DNA of 64,000 nucleotides from Rhodococcoides kyotonense. Its GTDB lineage: Bacteria; Actinomycetota; Actinomycetes; Mycobacteriales; Mycobacteriaceae. This document shows, piece by piece, positions 1 through 9,169 of this stretch. The position numbers and the translations under genes are program-made. The stretch covers positions 62,001 to 126,000 of the forward strand of contig NZ_LVHI01000039.1 in the NCBI RefSeq assembly GCF_001645385.1, read 5' to 3'. Below the pieces are notes generated by a model. That model saw nothing but the letters and a program-made list of their open reading frames with translations. It was not told the origin of the DNA and ran no database searches. Each line of letters opens with the position of its first letter. Positions within the stretch are counted from its first letter, which is position 1.

Positions 1-267
1 ACGCTGTTCGGCGGCACGGCACCGCAGCCCGGCCCCGGAATCCCCGGCGTCGACGACGAACTCGTGACGGTGACCGTCGACGTTCGGGAGTTCTTCGAGA
101 CGAAGTGGGCCGCATTCACGGCCCACGAATCCGAACTCGCGCGCGGCGGCGGCGCGAGCCAGTTCGTCGCCATGAACGACTTGGATCGACGCGACACCCT
201 CGGCACGGAGTGGTTCATCCATCGACAGCTGAGAGGCGACGCGACGGACCCCTTCGCGCCTCGGTGA
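1..267 (+). CDS. PIG-L/LmbE-type deacetylase, C-terminal fragment
   Basis: The reading frame is open from base 1 to the TGA at 265-267, so only the last 88 residues are present and the start lies upstream of the window. The visible part has a Gly/Pro-rich stretch, then a DVREFFETKWAAFTAHESEL segment and a WFIHRQL tail. The pattern of a valine-rich strand followed by a helix reading K-x-x-A-F-x-A-H is what I expect at the end of PIG-L (LmbE-like) N-acetylglucosaminyl deacetylases, the family of mycothiol enzymes MshB and Mca. The catalytic metal-binding motif would lie upstream and is not visible, so the family call is an inference. Confidence 0.5.
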   Translation, partial: TLFGGTAPQPGPGIPGVDDELVTVTVDVREFFETKWAAFTAHESELARGGGASQFVAMNDLDRRDTLGTEWFIHRQLRGDATDPFAPR

Positions 268-365
268 CCTGCGCGTCGACGCGGCCGCGTCGTGGTGTCG
301 CCGACGACGCGTACCGTGGTCGAAGACCACTGAAGTCGAACGAGTAGGTCCGGAGAGTTCACCTC

Positions 366-1523
366 GTGCGATGGGACGACCGGCTGCGTCGCGAGCGCCT
401 GGCGCAGACTCGGCTGGGGCACGACTGGATCGTTCTCGGCCGAACGCGTCGCGCGCTCCTACGCACGGCACTCGCCCTGATTCCACTCCTGCTCGTGCTG
501 AATCTGTACTGGCAGCACGACGTCGCGCCCGAACAACGCAGACTCGCGTCGACGACTCCTCAGGTCGATCAGATCTTCGATGCAGCGGATCCTCGAGACC
601 GCGCTACCGCCGTCGTCGACATGGTCGGACTGGGCAACGTCGATGCAGCACCGACCGCGATGTCGCTCCCTGCATTCGGTGCGATCGGCCGCGTCTGGGC
701 GGTGCGCTACGACAACCGCGGTATCGACACCGAGGTGATCGGCCAGCTGATCGCCGCGCGCGCGAAGACCGCGGGGGTGAAGAACGTCGTGCTGGTCGGC
801 CACAGCATGGGTGGCGTCGTCGCGCTCGAGGTCGCGCAGCATCTGTACGAGGACAGCGACGTCCGCGTGACCGGAATCGTGTTGGACTGCACGCCCCTCG
901 ACCTGCACGCCGTGCGCGCAAGCAGTCGAGACGCAGGTGAGAACCTGTTGCGGTGGATCGGCTGGCTGCCGGGAGCGCGTGAGAGTCGCACGCTACGCAC
1001 CGTCGTCGAGATGGCCGCTCGCTCCGAGAGATTCGTCGACCTGCATTCGTCGTGGTACCCGAGAATCCACTGGGACGACGCCGTCGACGCGTTCGACGAA
1101 GTCATGCGGGACAAGATCCTGAACCCCTCGGCCGCGAGCAACGGGTTCATCGAGTCGCAGTTCAGGACCATCGTCGCGTCCGGCGCACTCGACAACCTCG
1201 ATGCGCTGAACCGCCCGGTCGACGGAAAGCCCAGTCCGGCAATCGTCTTCATGCGTCCCTCGATCGGACGCGCGGACGGCGTCGTCGACGTCGACTATTC
1301 GCAGTCGATCCTGTTCGACCGGGTAGGTGGATCCGACGGGCAGCTACGTGTCGTCCGCATGCCGGGAACCGGTCATGCGAATCCGCGCCAGGAACCGCAG
1401 CGGTACAACGATGCCGTCGTCGACCGTGTACTGCCGTTTCTCGAACCACGCGTGTTCTCGTCGGGCCGCTCGGCGCTCCCGGTGAGCGGCGACGTCACTC
1501 GTCGGACGACGTCGCCGGGGTGA
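366..1523 (+). CDS. Membrane-anchored alpha/beta hydrolase (lipase-like)
   Basis: A 385-residue serine hydrolase. Residues 31-49 form one hydrophobic segment after a basic N-terminus, so it is probably an N-terminally anchored, outward-facing protein. The nucleophile elbow GHSMGG is at residues 145-150, with Ser147 the expected nucleophile, and a GTGHAN motif near the C-terminus supplies the expected catalytic His. The GTG start at 366 follows a GGAGAG ribosome site. The substrate cannot be read from sequence; actinobacterial relatives act on lipid esters. It is not in an operon with the following regulator, which lies 82 bp further on. Confidence 0.8.
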   Translation: MRWDDRLRRERLAQTRLGHDWIVLGRTRRALLRTALALIPLLLVLNLYWQHDVAPEQRRLASTTPQVDQIFDAADPRDRATAVVDMVGLGNVDAAPTAMSLPAFGAIGRVWAVRYDNRGIDTEVIGQLIAARAKTAGVKNVVLVGHSMGGVVALEVAQHLYEDSDVRVTGIVLDCTPLDLHAVRASSRDAGENLLRWIGWLPGARESRTLRTVVEMAARSERFVDLHSSWYPRIHWDDAVDAFDEVMRDKILNPSAASNGFIESQFRTIVASGALDNLDALNRPVDGKPSPAIVFMRPSIGRADGVVDVDYSQSILFDRVGGSDGQLRVVRMPGTGHANPRQEPQRYNDAVVDRVLPFLEPRVFSSGRSALPVSGDVTRRTTSPG

Positions 1524-1605
1524 CCGACGCTGCGGCGGCCCGCGACGCTATGGTCGTGACGGACACCCAGCGTGGATCCATCCGAAACCCCTCAGGAGTT
1601 ATCCG

Positions 1606-2628
1606 ATGCCCCACCCGTATCCGGTGCGCGAGATCGCGAGGCAAGCCGGCGTCAGCGAGGCGACCGTCGATCGCGTCCTGCACAAACGCCCAGGTGTGCG
1701 TGCCGGTACCGTCCTGCAGGTGGAACAGGCGATCGCCGACCTCGATCGTCAGCGCACGCAACTGAGGCTCTCCGGCCGGACGTTCATGGTCGACGTCGTG
1801 ATGGACACACCCAATCGATTCTCCCGTCTCGTGCGCGAGTCCCTCGAGGCCGAGCTTCCGGGCTTGCGGCCCGCGGCCATCCGCGCACGGTTTCATCTGA
1901 AGGAGGGTTGGCCGGTCGACGACCTCGTCGCGACCCTGGACTCCGTCGCCGCGAAGGGCAGCCACGGCGTCATCCTGAAAGCTCCGGACACACCTGCCGT
2001 GGCTGCGGCGATCGATCGAGTGACGGCCGCGGGCGTTCCGGTTCTGACGCTCGTGACGGACGTACCCGCGAGCAATCGGATCGCGTACGTCGGGATGGAC
2101 AACCGCGCCGCGGGAAGCACTGCGGCATATCTGGTGTCGCAGTGGCTACGGCAGTCCGACGCGGCCGTCCTGGTCATGACGAGCCGCAATTTCTTCCGCG
2201 GCGAGGAAGAACGAGAGATGGGCTTTCGTGCCGCGATGCGAGCACGAGACCCAGGTCGTCGCATCGTGGAGATCTCGGACACCGACGGCCTCGACGACAC
2301 GTCTCGGATACTCGTCGCCGCCGAGTTGGAGCGAGGCCAGGACATCCGCGCTGTCTACTCCATCGGTGGCGGCAATTCCGGTGTGCTCGATGCATTTTCG
2401 GCCGCCGGACGCGAATGCGAAGTGTTCGTCGGACACGATCTGGCCCAGGAGAATCGTGCGCTTCTGCAGACCGGTCACCTGACGGCGGTGTTGCACCACG
2501 ACCTGCGCGAGGACATGCGGTACGCGGCCCGGTCCATCATGACGTTCCACGGGGCGCTGTCGGGCTCGGTCCGTACCGTCCGGTCCAAGATCGACGTCAT
2601 CACCCCGCACAACATGCCGGGGCGATGA
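1606..2628 (+). CDS. LacI-family transcriptional regulator
   Basis: A 340-residue regulator with a LacI-type helix-turn-helix at residues 5-26 (YPVREIARQAGVSEATVDRV) and a periplasmic-binding-protein-like sensor domain over the rest. AGGAG sits just upstream of the ATG. The sensor resembles the ribose/inositol-binding type more than the classical LacI type, so the effector is probably a sugar or polyol. It is convergent with an aldo/keto reductase, leaving 11 bp between the two genes. That pairing suggests sugar catabolism, but the target genes are not obvious. Confidence 0.85.
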   Translation: MPHPYPVREIARQAGVSEATVDRVLHKRPGVRAGTVLQVEQAIADLDRQRTQLRLSGRTFMVDVVMDTPNRFSRLVRESLEAELPGLRPAAIRARFHLKEGWPVDDLVATLDSVAAKGSHGVILKAPDTPAVAAAIDRVTAAGVPVLTLVTDVPASNRIAYVGMDNRAAGSTAAYLVSQWLRQSDAAVLVMTSRNFFRGEEEREMGFRAAMRARDPGRRIVEISDTDGLDDTSRILVAAELERGQDIRAVYSIGGGNSGVLDAFSAAGRECEVFVGHDLAQENRALLQTGHLTAVLHHDLREDMRYAARSIMTFHGALSGSVRTVRSKIDVITPHNMPGR

Positions 2629-2639
2629 CGCGTTCGGTG

Positions 2640-3569
2640 TCAGTTGTTCTCGGGGAGGCCGCTGATCCAGGACGTGCTGCGGACACCGTCGGTGATCGCG
2701 AGGACGTCGGCGAGCAATTCCTCGTCGATGGGCGCCGAGACGGCGGCCACTGCTGCATCGAGGTTCTTGGCCTTGGTCGTGCCGATCACCGTTGTCGCAC
2801 AACCGGATCGCTGAATCGAGAACTGGTTGGCGAGAAAGGACACGTCCACGCCGCGAGCGGCACACAGCGCGGAGACGGCGCGTGCCGCATCGAGAATCTC
2901 CTGCGGAGCAGGCAGATCGATCCGCAGGCCTGCTGGCGTCAGTAGACCGAGAGCGACTGCGGCAGCGTTGATCACGGCCGTGTCGTTGTCGCGGCACACC
3001 GGAGCGAGTACCGTCTCGAGTTCGGTGTTCAGCAACGTGAAGTGGGCGTAAGAGAGGATAACGTCGAGGTCCGTCTCGGTCACCGCGCGGGCCAGCGTGT
3101 GCATCGGATATCCGGTCATGCCGATGTAGCGGCACTTGCCCTCGTCGCGCAGCGAGACGAGCTCCGCGTAGGCGTCGCCGAACACGCCGTCGAGAGAGAC
3201 GAACTCGATGTCGTGCAGTTGGAACACGTCGACGTGATCGGTGCCCAGCAGCTCGAGGCTGCGCTCGAGGCTCGTGCGAATCCCGTTGGGCGAGAAGTCG
3301 AAATCGTTCGCACCGTTGCGACCCGCCTTGGTGCCGATCAATACCTCGTCGCGTATTCCGGCGACGGCGCGACCGAGCCGGCGTTCGGCCAACCCCTGCC
3401 CGTAGTACGGGGACGAGTCGAAGAAATTGATTCCGGCGTCGACTGCGCGACGAACGGCGTCGAGCGCCGCCGTTTCGTCGGCACTTCCGAACATGTCGCC
3501 GAGGGGCGCCGTTCCGAACGATACGGCGGAGACCTTCAGCCCGGTGCTACCGAGGGTGTTGTACTGCAT
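2640..3569 (-). CDS. Aldo/keto reductase, L-galactose/L-fucose dehydrogenase-like
   Basis: A 309-residue TIM-barrel NAD(P)-dependent oxidoreductase. The AKR catalytic tetrad is visible: Asp51 and Tyr56 in FFDSSPYYGQG, Lys81 in IGTKAG and His119 in FQLHD. The sequence GTAPLG near the N-terminus and the overall layout resemble L-galactose dehydrogenase-type and fungal/bacterial aldose 1-dehydrogenase-type members, which oxidise a sugar at C1. The neighbouring LacI-like regulator supports a sugar role. The exact sugar is unknown. Confidence 0.85.
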   Translation of the reverse strand: MQYNTLGSTGLKVSAVSFGTAPLGDMFGSADETAALDAVRRAVDAGINFFDSSPYYGQGLAERRLGRAVAGIRDEVLIGTKAGRNGANDFDFSPNGIRTSLERSLELLGTDHVDVFQLHDIEFVSLDGVFGDAYAELVSLRDEGKCRYIGMTGYPMHTLARAVTETDLDVILSYAHFTLLNTELETVLAPVCRDNDTAVINAAAVALGLLTPAGLRIDLPAPQEILDAARAVSALCAARGVDVSFLANQFSIQRSGCATTVIGTTKAKNLDAAVAAVSAPIDEELLADVLAITDGVRSTSWISGLPENN

Positions 3570-3650
3570 GGATTTTCGCGACTCCAGTCAGGTGAGGTGG
3601 TGCACCCGATTATTCAGGGCGGGCGGCAGCTCGGACAAGCGACCTGTCCA

Positions 3651-4982
3651 TCAATTGTCCCTCGAGGTCACGAGAGCACCGTTGCGGCGCTCGAAGCCCT
3701 TGCGGTCGTAGAGGCGAACGACGACGAGACCGACCAGAAGACCGATCGCCATACCGATCGACGTCATGGTCACTCCGTGTCCGAGGCCTGCGTCCCATCG
3801 GGCGTCGAAGTAGAGGATCGCGCGCACCGCGAGGTAGACCTGGTGCATCGGCTCGAACTGTGCGAGCCATCCGAAGATCCTCGGTGCGGCGCTGATCGGG
3901 ACGGTTGCGCCCGCCGACGGTAGCCCCAGAACGACGAACAGGATCAGGTTGATCAAGAGGCCGAGCGTGCCGAACACCGACACGATGGACACCGCCGTCA
4001 CACCGACCGCGGTGATGGCCAACGCCCCGTACATCCACAGCAGCAGCGAATGCGACGACGGCATACCCAGCGCGTGGGAGATCAGCAGATACAAAGCCGA
4101 CACCACCAGGCCGACGATGGCCATGAGCGCCCACTTGATCAGCATGGTCTGCAGGCGGGATATGGGCGCGGCCGCCGTGTGACGGAAGAACGGCCCGTAC
4201 TCGGTCGGCGTGAATCCCAGGACGCTGTCGACCAGAGAGCTGACGACCATCGCGCCCGTGAAGCCGGCGAGAAGGAGCAACAGCGCATAGTAGAACGCAG
4301 ACAGGCCGAGGCCGGTTCCGTCCGGGAGTGGATCGTGCGGAGTGACGATGATGTCGATCGGCTCGGCGAGCGTCAGTGCAGCGGCGCCCGAGATCGGCGA
4401 CGCTTCGGTCGCACCGAGCTGTGCCTGCACCTGCTCCGTGAGCTGTTGTCCGACCTTGGCATTGGCTTCACCGAGCGCCTGATCGCCGATCGCGCTGAAC
4501 AACGACGAGCCGAGGGTTCCTGCACGCGGGTTCGTGTAGACGGTGATGACAGGCTTGTCGACGTCGCCTGCAACGACACTGGCCTGCGCCAGTATGGACA
4601 GGCGTTTCGTGAAGTCGCTCGGAATGACGATGGCGCCGAACACGTCTCCACTGTCGAGTTGGTCGTGCGCCTGCGCGATCCCCATCTGCCTGAGGTCGAC
4701 GGTGTTCGGGTCGATCCCTGCAACCAGTCCATCGCGAATCTGGTTGCCGAAATTCGCCTGTTCACCCGTCGGCAGAACGTCCCCTTCATCGCTGACGACG
4801 AGAGCGATCGGGAAGTCGTGCAAGCTCTTCTTCGGATCGAGGATGCCACCCATGTACACCGCAGCCAGCACGGACATCAGCACCGACACCACGAGGATCG
4901 GTGCGATCCACAGCCGAGGCACGCGAAGCGCACCTGCACCGGATCGCTCGTGCTGCCCGTGCTCGGGCTTCCCGTCTGTCAT
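3651..4982 (-). CDS. YhgE/SNG1-like (ABC-2-type) membrane protein
   Basis: A 443-residue integral membrane protein. One membrane segment lies near the N-terminus (LWIAPILVVSVLMSVLAAVY), followed by roughly 190 residues of outward-facing domain and then five to six C-terminal membrane segments. This is the topology of the DUF3533/SNG1 and YhgE/Pip families, related to ABC-2 permeases. I chose the ATG at 4982 because GAGGAG stands 6 bases before it; an upstream in-frame start at 5054 has no such signal and would add 24 residues. It follows an MCE protein on the same strand after 82 bp, so the two are probably co-transcribed. No ATPase is encoded next to it. Confidence 0.7.
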   Translation of the reverse strand: MTDGKPEHGQHERSGAGALRVPRLWIAPILVVSVLMSVLAAVYMGGILDPKKSLHDFPIALVVSDEGDVLPTGEQANFGNQIRDGLVAGIDPNTVDLRQMGIAQAHDQLDSGDVFGAIVIPSDFTKRLSILAQASVVAGDVDKPVITVYTNPRAGTLGSSLFSAIGDQALGEANAKVGQQLTEQVQAQLGATEASPISGAAALTLAEPIDIIVTPHDPLPDGTGLGLSAFYYALLLLLAGFTGAMVVSSLVDSVLGFTPTEYGPFFRHTAAAPISRLQTMLIKWALMAIVGLVVSALYLLISHALGMPSSHSLLLWMYGALAITAVGVTAVSIVSVFGTLGLLINLILFVVLGLPSAGATVPISAAPRIFGWLAQFEPMHQVYLAVRAILYFDARWDAGLGHGVTMTSIGMAIGLLVGLVVVRLYDRKGFERRNGALVTSRDN

Positions 4983-5064
4983 CCACGACTCCTCGAACGC
5001 AGTGAGAGGTCCGTCGCGTGCACCACGCGGCAAACCCTTGCCGGTCGGCGACACCGATCGCCGA

Positions 5065-6417
5065 TCACCGGAAGCCTACTTCCGCCCCTCGTAGAGCGGG
5101 TGCGCCCAGGGTCGTCGTCCACGACGGCACATCCTCCGGAGCGACGCCTCCTGCTTCGCCGTAGATCACGGCGAGCGTGTCGCGTTCGAAGTCCGAGCCT
5201 TCGTAGGCACTCGGCAGTGCAGCGTCGGAAGCCGCGGGTACCGCGGAGTACTGCGGCGCCGGCAACTCCGGAACATCCTGCGGCCCCGGGTTTCTCGACG
5301 GGACCTGGTACGAACCGTCGTTCACGGAACCGCCCGGATACTGGCCGAAGAATTCACCGGCGGCGGTATCGGCAGGTTCGAAGCACCGGGGCCCGCGGTT
5401 GTCGAGGAACCGCGGCTCGTCCTGGTTCGGCAGGTAGCGGCCCTTGGGGTTCACGATCGGCATCGTGACGTTGATGCCGCGGTATTCGTCGCCCACGCCG
5501 ATGACTTTCTGCGCCTCGGCAACTGTCGGAACGAACTGCGCGAACGTACATCCGAAGGAAGGCGAGTACTCGGCCAGAAGCTCGAGCGCTCGACGGGAGT
5601 CCGCGGCGATGCCGACGAGGTTGTCCGAATTCGCCTGCAGGAAATCCGAAGTCGTACCGGCCGTCGACGTGAGTGTTGCGATCAGCGTGTCCACCGCAGG
5701 TCGCGGTTCGACCACCGTGTTCCCTGTCACGGTGAGATTGTCGAGGGCGTCCACCAACTGCGGGGCCGCATCCGAATAGGTTTGCGTCAGATCCGCGAGG
5801 CCACGCAGATCGTCCTGAATGGTGGGCAGTTCGGTGTTCAGGGCGGCGAAGATGCGCTCGAGTCGGTCGATCGTCAACCCGAGATCGCTGCCGCGCCCGG
5901 TCAGTCCCTGCGCCAGCGCTCCGAGCGTGCTCGCGAGGTCCTGCGGCGGAACGGCTTCGAGCAGCGGAAGCAGGTTGTCCAGCAGCTGGCCCACCTCGAT
6001 GGCTGCGCCGCTCGTGTCCTGCCTCAGCACGGAGCCGTTCGTGATCGGCTCTCTCCCCGCGCCTTTCGGCACGATCAGCGACACGAATCGCTCACCGAAC
6101 AACGTCTTCGGCAGCAGACGAGCCGTCGTGTCCGACGGAATGAGGTCGGCCTTGTCCGGATCGATGGACAGACGGGCGGTGACCACACCGTCGGCCGCCG
6201 ACGTGGATCGCACCTCCCCCACGATCAAGCCGCGAACCTTCACGTCGGCGTTGGCGGGCAACGCGTTTCCGACGGAGTCGGTGATCAGATCGACGTCGAC
6301 AACCGTCTTGAACGTCTTGGAATACGACGTGATCGACCACGCGACGAACACGATGATCATCAGGAACAGGAGCATGCCGAGCAGTCGCCGCTTCAGCGGT
6401 GACGGAGATTCGATCAT
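5065..6417 (-). CDS. MCE-family protein (solitary MlaD/MCE domain)
   Basis: A 450-residue secreted or anchored lipid-transport protein. A membrane segment at about residues 11-30 precedes an MCE (MlaD-like) domain at roughly 37-115, followed by a helical region and a Mce4_CUP1-like stretch (FGCTFAQFVPTVAEAQ). The C-terminus is rich in Pro, Ala and Ser. MCE proteins form hexameric tunnels that carry lipids or sterols through the cell envelope. Normally six mce genes and two yrbE permease genes stand together, but here there is only one, followed by a YhgE/SNG1-like protein. It may be an accessory MCE or work with subunits encoded elsewhere. Confidence 0.85.
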   Translation of the reverse strand: MIESPSPLKRRLLGMLLFLMIIVFVAWSITSYSKTFKTVVDVDLITDSVGNALPANADVKVRGLIVGEVRSTSAADGVVTARLSIDPDKADLIPSDTTARLLPKTLFGERFVSLIVPKGAGREPITNGSVLRQDTSGAAIEVGQLLDNLLPLLEAVPPQDLASTLGALAQGLTGRGSDLGLTIDRLERIFAALNTELPTIQDDLRGLADLTQTYSDAAPQLVDALDNLTVTGNTVVEPRPAVDTLIATLTSTAGTTSDFLQANSDNLVGIAADSRRALELLAEYSPSFGCTFAQFVPTVAEAQKVIGVGDEYRGINVTMPIVNPKGRYLPNQDEPRFLDNRGPRCFEPADTAAGEFFGQYPGGSVNDGSYQVPSRNPGPQDVPELPAPQYSAVPAASDAALPSAYEGSDFERDTLAVIYGEAGGVAPEDVPSWTTTLGAPALRGAEVGFR

Positions 6418-6571
6418 GCGGCGACGCCCGGCCGCGACCCGATTCCGGCCGAGCGTCGCGCAGACCGACAGGACGACACGAGGAGGGGGTGTGCGCTCAT
6501 TCCGCGAATCTTAATGTAACGCGGGGTCACAGTTACAAGGGAATGTGACGCACACGATCACCCGACGGCTG

Positions 6572-7405
6572 TCACTCCGCGCGACGGCCGGTGACCAACA
6601 GATACTCCCATTCCATCGACGTTCCGTCGTAGAACTCCTCGGCCAGTTCCCGCAGGACTGCGTCCAGTGCCCGAACCTTGTCCGGCTCGGCCTCGATGCG
6701 CGAGTACACCGCGATGGTCGGACCGTACTTGGCCTTGAAGTAGTCGAGGAAGCCGTCGGGCTCCGCGAACATGTCGACGACCAACTTCTTCCTCGTGCAC
6801 TGCAGGTCGGCGACTCGATCTCCGAACAACTCTCGCACGTGAGCCTCGTCACCCCACAGGGGCGGAGGCTGCGCTCCGGGCGGGGGCGGTGCCGCGTACG
6901 GCTTCAGTGCGGCGAACATGCGGCCGATGAAGCCCGTGGGGGTCCAGTTGACCATCCCTATCGACGCGCCTGGCCGGGCGACGCGAATCATCTCGTCGGC
7001 TCCCGCTCGATGGTGCGGCGCGAACATCACCCCGATGCACGACAGCACCGCATCGAACTCGCCGTCCTTCCACGGGAGCGCCTCGGCGTCGGCCTCACGC
7101 CACTCGATGTCGGTGAGTCCGCGTTCTGCCGCGAGTCGCCGTCCTTCGTCGAACAATTCCGGTGTCAGGTCCGAAGCCACGACGTGCGCGCCGCATGCCG
7201 CAGCGGCAAGCGCCACGTTGCCACTGCCCGCAGCCACGTCCAGTACTCGTTGTCCTGGCGATATCGAACACGCATGGACGAGCATCGGTCCCAGTTCGCC
7301 CACTACCTCGGCTGCAATGGCCGGGTAGTCACCCATCGCCCACATCGAGCGATGAGCCGCCTTCAGCGCACGGTCGGCGGCGATGGTGTCGATCGAGTCG
7401 GTCAT
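6572..7405 (-). CDS. Class I SAM-dependent methyltransferase
   Basis: A 277-residue enzyme with SAM-binding motif I at residues 54-63 (VLDVAAGSGN), an acidic residue ending strand 2 (VVASD) and the post-motif ALPWKDGEFDAVLS typical of UbiE/Methyltransf_11 proteins. The ATG at 7405 is preceded by AGGAGG; longer in-frame extensions upstream run through the neighbouring regulator and are rejected. It is divergent from an HxlR regulator, which probably controls it. The acceptor substrate is unknown. Confidence 0.85.
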   Translation of the reverse strand: MTDSIDTIAADRALKAAHRSMWAMGDYPAIAAEVVGELGPMLVHACSISPGQRVLDVAAGSGNVALAAAACGAHVVASDLTPELFDEGRRLAAERGLTDIEWREADAEALPWKDGEFDAVLSCIGVMFAPHHRAGADEMIRVARPGASIGMVNWTPTGFIGRMFAALKPYAAPPPPGAQPPPLWGDEAHVRELFGDRVADLQCTRKKLVVDMFAEPDGFLDYFKAKYGPTIAVYSRIEAEPDKVRALDAVLRELAEEFYDGTSMEWEYLLVTGRRAE

Positions 7406-7480
7406 GACATCCTCCTCTCGCGATTCGTTACCTCGACATGCTGTCTTCGAATGGTAAAAGCACTGCTCCCACTGCCTCCA

Positions 7481-7495
7481 GTACTGAATCTGTAC
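7481..7495. promoter_or_regulatory. Candidate HxlR operator in the divergent intergenic region
   Basis: Two self-complementary GTAC tetramers are separated by seven bases (GTAC-N7-GTAC). HxlR/YodB-type regulators are known to bind TACT-N7-AGTA-like sites, and this one lies between an HxlR gene and its divergent methyltransferase. An overlapping CAGTACTG palindrome begins at 7479. Assignment is by position and shape only. Confidence 0.35.
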
Positions 7496-7567
7496 CGCCT
7501 CGGGCTTCGGGCGAACAGGACCGGACGACTCTGTCGGTCCCGGCCGACCCGTCGTAACATCCGGCAC

Positions 7568-7900
7568 ATGGGGGCGACCTACCACCAGTTGTGTCCCGCG
7601 GCGAAAGCGATGGAACTGTTCGACGAGCGCTGGACACTCCTCGTCGTCCGCGAACTCGTTCTGGGAAGCAAGCGGTTCAACGAACTTCGACGGCAACTTC
7701 CGACTATGTCGCCGACGCTGCTGTCCAAACGACTGCATCGGTTGTCCATTGCCGGGATCGTCGAGAAATGCGTCGTCGACGACGACGTCCACTACGCACT
7801 CACCGAGTCCGGGCGAGATCTGCGCACGGTCGTCGACGCGCTGGGAGCATGGGGTGCACGCTGGCTCGACACTGCCGACGATGCGCACGCGCTGACGTGA
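7568..7900 (+). CDS. HxlR-family winged-helix regulator
   Basis: A 110-residue one-domain regulator. It has the HxlR signature CPAAKAMELFDERWTLLVVR at the N-terminus, then the winged helix with FNELRRQLPTMSPTLLSKRL and a wing ending in YALTESGRDL. HxlR proteins act as dimers and often sense electrophiles, aldehydes or thiol stress, many through the N-terminal Cys, which is present here. The ATG at 7568 was chosen because it begins exactly at the family's N-terminus. It is divergent from the methyltransferase across 162 bp. Confidence 0.85.
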   Translation: MGATYHQLCPAAKAMELFDERWTLLVVRELVLGSKRFNELRRQLPTMSPTLLSKRLHRLSIAGIVEKCVVDDDVHYALTESGRDLRTVVDALGAWGARWLDTADDAHALT

Positions 7901-8011
7901 CGACACCTCGCACTGCACCGCGCGCGCTGACCCGTTTTCTCGGCTGCGTACGGAATGATCGGGATGGTGTCCGCATCGGTGCGGGCGGTGACGTGACTTC
8001 TGGAGGTATGG

Positions 8012-9097
8012 GTGGCCGAGCATCGGGTGTTCGATGTGTCCGTTCGCGGCGACGAGGAGGACGCCCGGCAACTACTGAACGACCCCACCATCGCGGTTCT
8101 CGACACCGTCGACCAGCAGCGGCGATCGCTGGCAGAGCTGCTCCCGAGGCCGGTGACCGAGCTCGAGGAGCAGGCGCGCTGGGTGCACTACCCGTGGCGC
8201 CGGACCGTCGCGCGAGTTCTCGGCCCCGACGGTTTCCACCGGCTTCGCTTGGACCGCAACCGGGACAAGATCACTCTCGACGAACAACGGACGTTTCGGG
8301 GTCTGAAGATCGGAGTCGTGGGGCTGAGCGTCGGGCACGCGATCGCCCATACTCTCGCCCTCGAGGGGTTGTGCGGTGAGCTGCGGCTGGCCGACTTCGA
8401 CGAACTCGATCTGTCCAACCTCAATCGGGTTCCGGCGTCGGTGTTCGATCTCGGCGTCAACAAGTCCGTTCTCGCCGCCCGTCGCATCGCCGAAATCGAC
8501 CCGTACCTGCCGGTTGTGGTGTTCACCGACGGCATCACCGAAGCGTCGATCGACGAGTTCGTCGACGGGCTCGATCTGGTGATCGAGGAATGCGACTCGT
8601 TGGAAGTAAAGCTGCTCGTCCGCGAGCACGCACGCCGACGACGTATCCCGGTGGTGATGGAAACCAGCGACGGCGGAGTGCTCGACGTCGAGAGGTTCGA
8701 TCTCGACCCGGACCGACCGCTGCTACACGGACTTCTGCCGGATCTCGGACCCGCCCGGTTCTCGGCCATGACTGCCGAGGAGAAGACGGCAGTAGCTGCA
8801 TCGATCCTCGACCCCGCGAAGATCACCGCCCGGATGGCGGCATCGGTACCGCAGATCGGATCGACTCTGTCCACGTGGCCGCAGCTCGGCGGCGATGTCG
8901 CGCTCGGCGGGGCGGCCGTGGCCGCGGCAGTACGGACGTTCGGACGCGGTGAGTCACTCCCGTCCGGTCGCAGACGTATCGATCTCGACGCACTGCTGCG
9001 CGCCGGTGAGGATCCGCTGGCCCGACAACGTGATTCCGCGGCACGCGCCGCCGTGCCGTCGCAGTCCGCATCGGGTGACGACGCCGACACCGCTTAG
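8012..9097 (+). CDS. MoeY/Rv1355c-like ThiF (E1-like) protein
   Basis: A 361-residue protein with an E1/ThiF fold. The nucleotide-binding loop GVVGLSVG is at residues 101-108 and the acidic strand with Asn/Arg (ADFDELDLSNLNR) at 127-139, as in ThiF, MoeB and ubiquitin E1 enzymes that adenylate a C-terminal carboxylate. A clear E1 catalytic cysteine is not obvious, apart from EECDSL. From memory, M. tuberculosis Rv1355c (moeY) is about twice as long, with a nitroreductase-like second half; that half is absent here. The GTG at 8012 has GGAGG seven bases upstream, whereas the nearby ATG at 8008 is out of frame. A diguanylate cyclase follows, as near moeY in M. tuberculosis. Confidence 0.75.
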   Translation: MAEHRVFDVSVRGDEEDARQLLNDPTIAVLDTVDQQRRSLAELLPRPVTELEEQARWVHYPWRRTVARVLGPDGFHRLRLDRNRDKITLDEQRTFRGLKIGVVGLSVGHAIAHTLALEGLCGELRLADFDELDLSNLNRVPASVFDLGVNKSVLAARRIAEIDPYLPVVVFTDGITEASIDEFVDGLDLVIEECDSLEVKLLVREHARRRRIPVVMETSDGGVLDVERFDLDPDRPLLHGLLPDLGPARFSAMTAEEKTAVAASILDPAKITARMAASVPQIGSTLSTWPQLGGDVALGGAAVAAAVRTFGRGESLPSGRRRIDLDALLRAGEDPLARQRDSAARAAVPSQSASGDDADTA

Positions 9098-9169
9098 CGG
9101 ACTAACTTCGTGCGTGTGATCTCTAGGTAGTGTTCGTTCGGTCCACTTCCCGATTCGAGGGTTTCGACG

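Noticed and set aside
1572-2945. A 457-codon plus-strand frame over the LacI gene and aldo/keto reductase
   Set aside because: Very Arg-rich product, in another frame of the LacI gene, no domain.
7406-8071. Long N-terminal extension of the methyltransferase frame
   Set aside because: It would overlap the HxlR gene and the intergenic operator. The ATG at 7405 has AGGAGG and starts at the family N-terminus.
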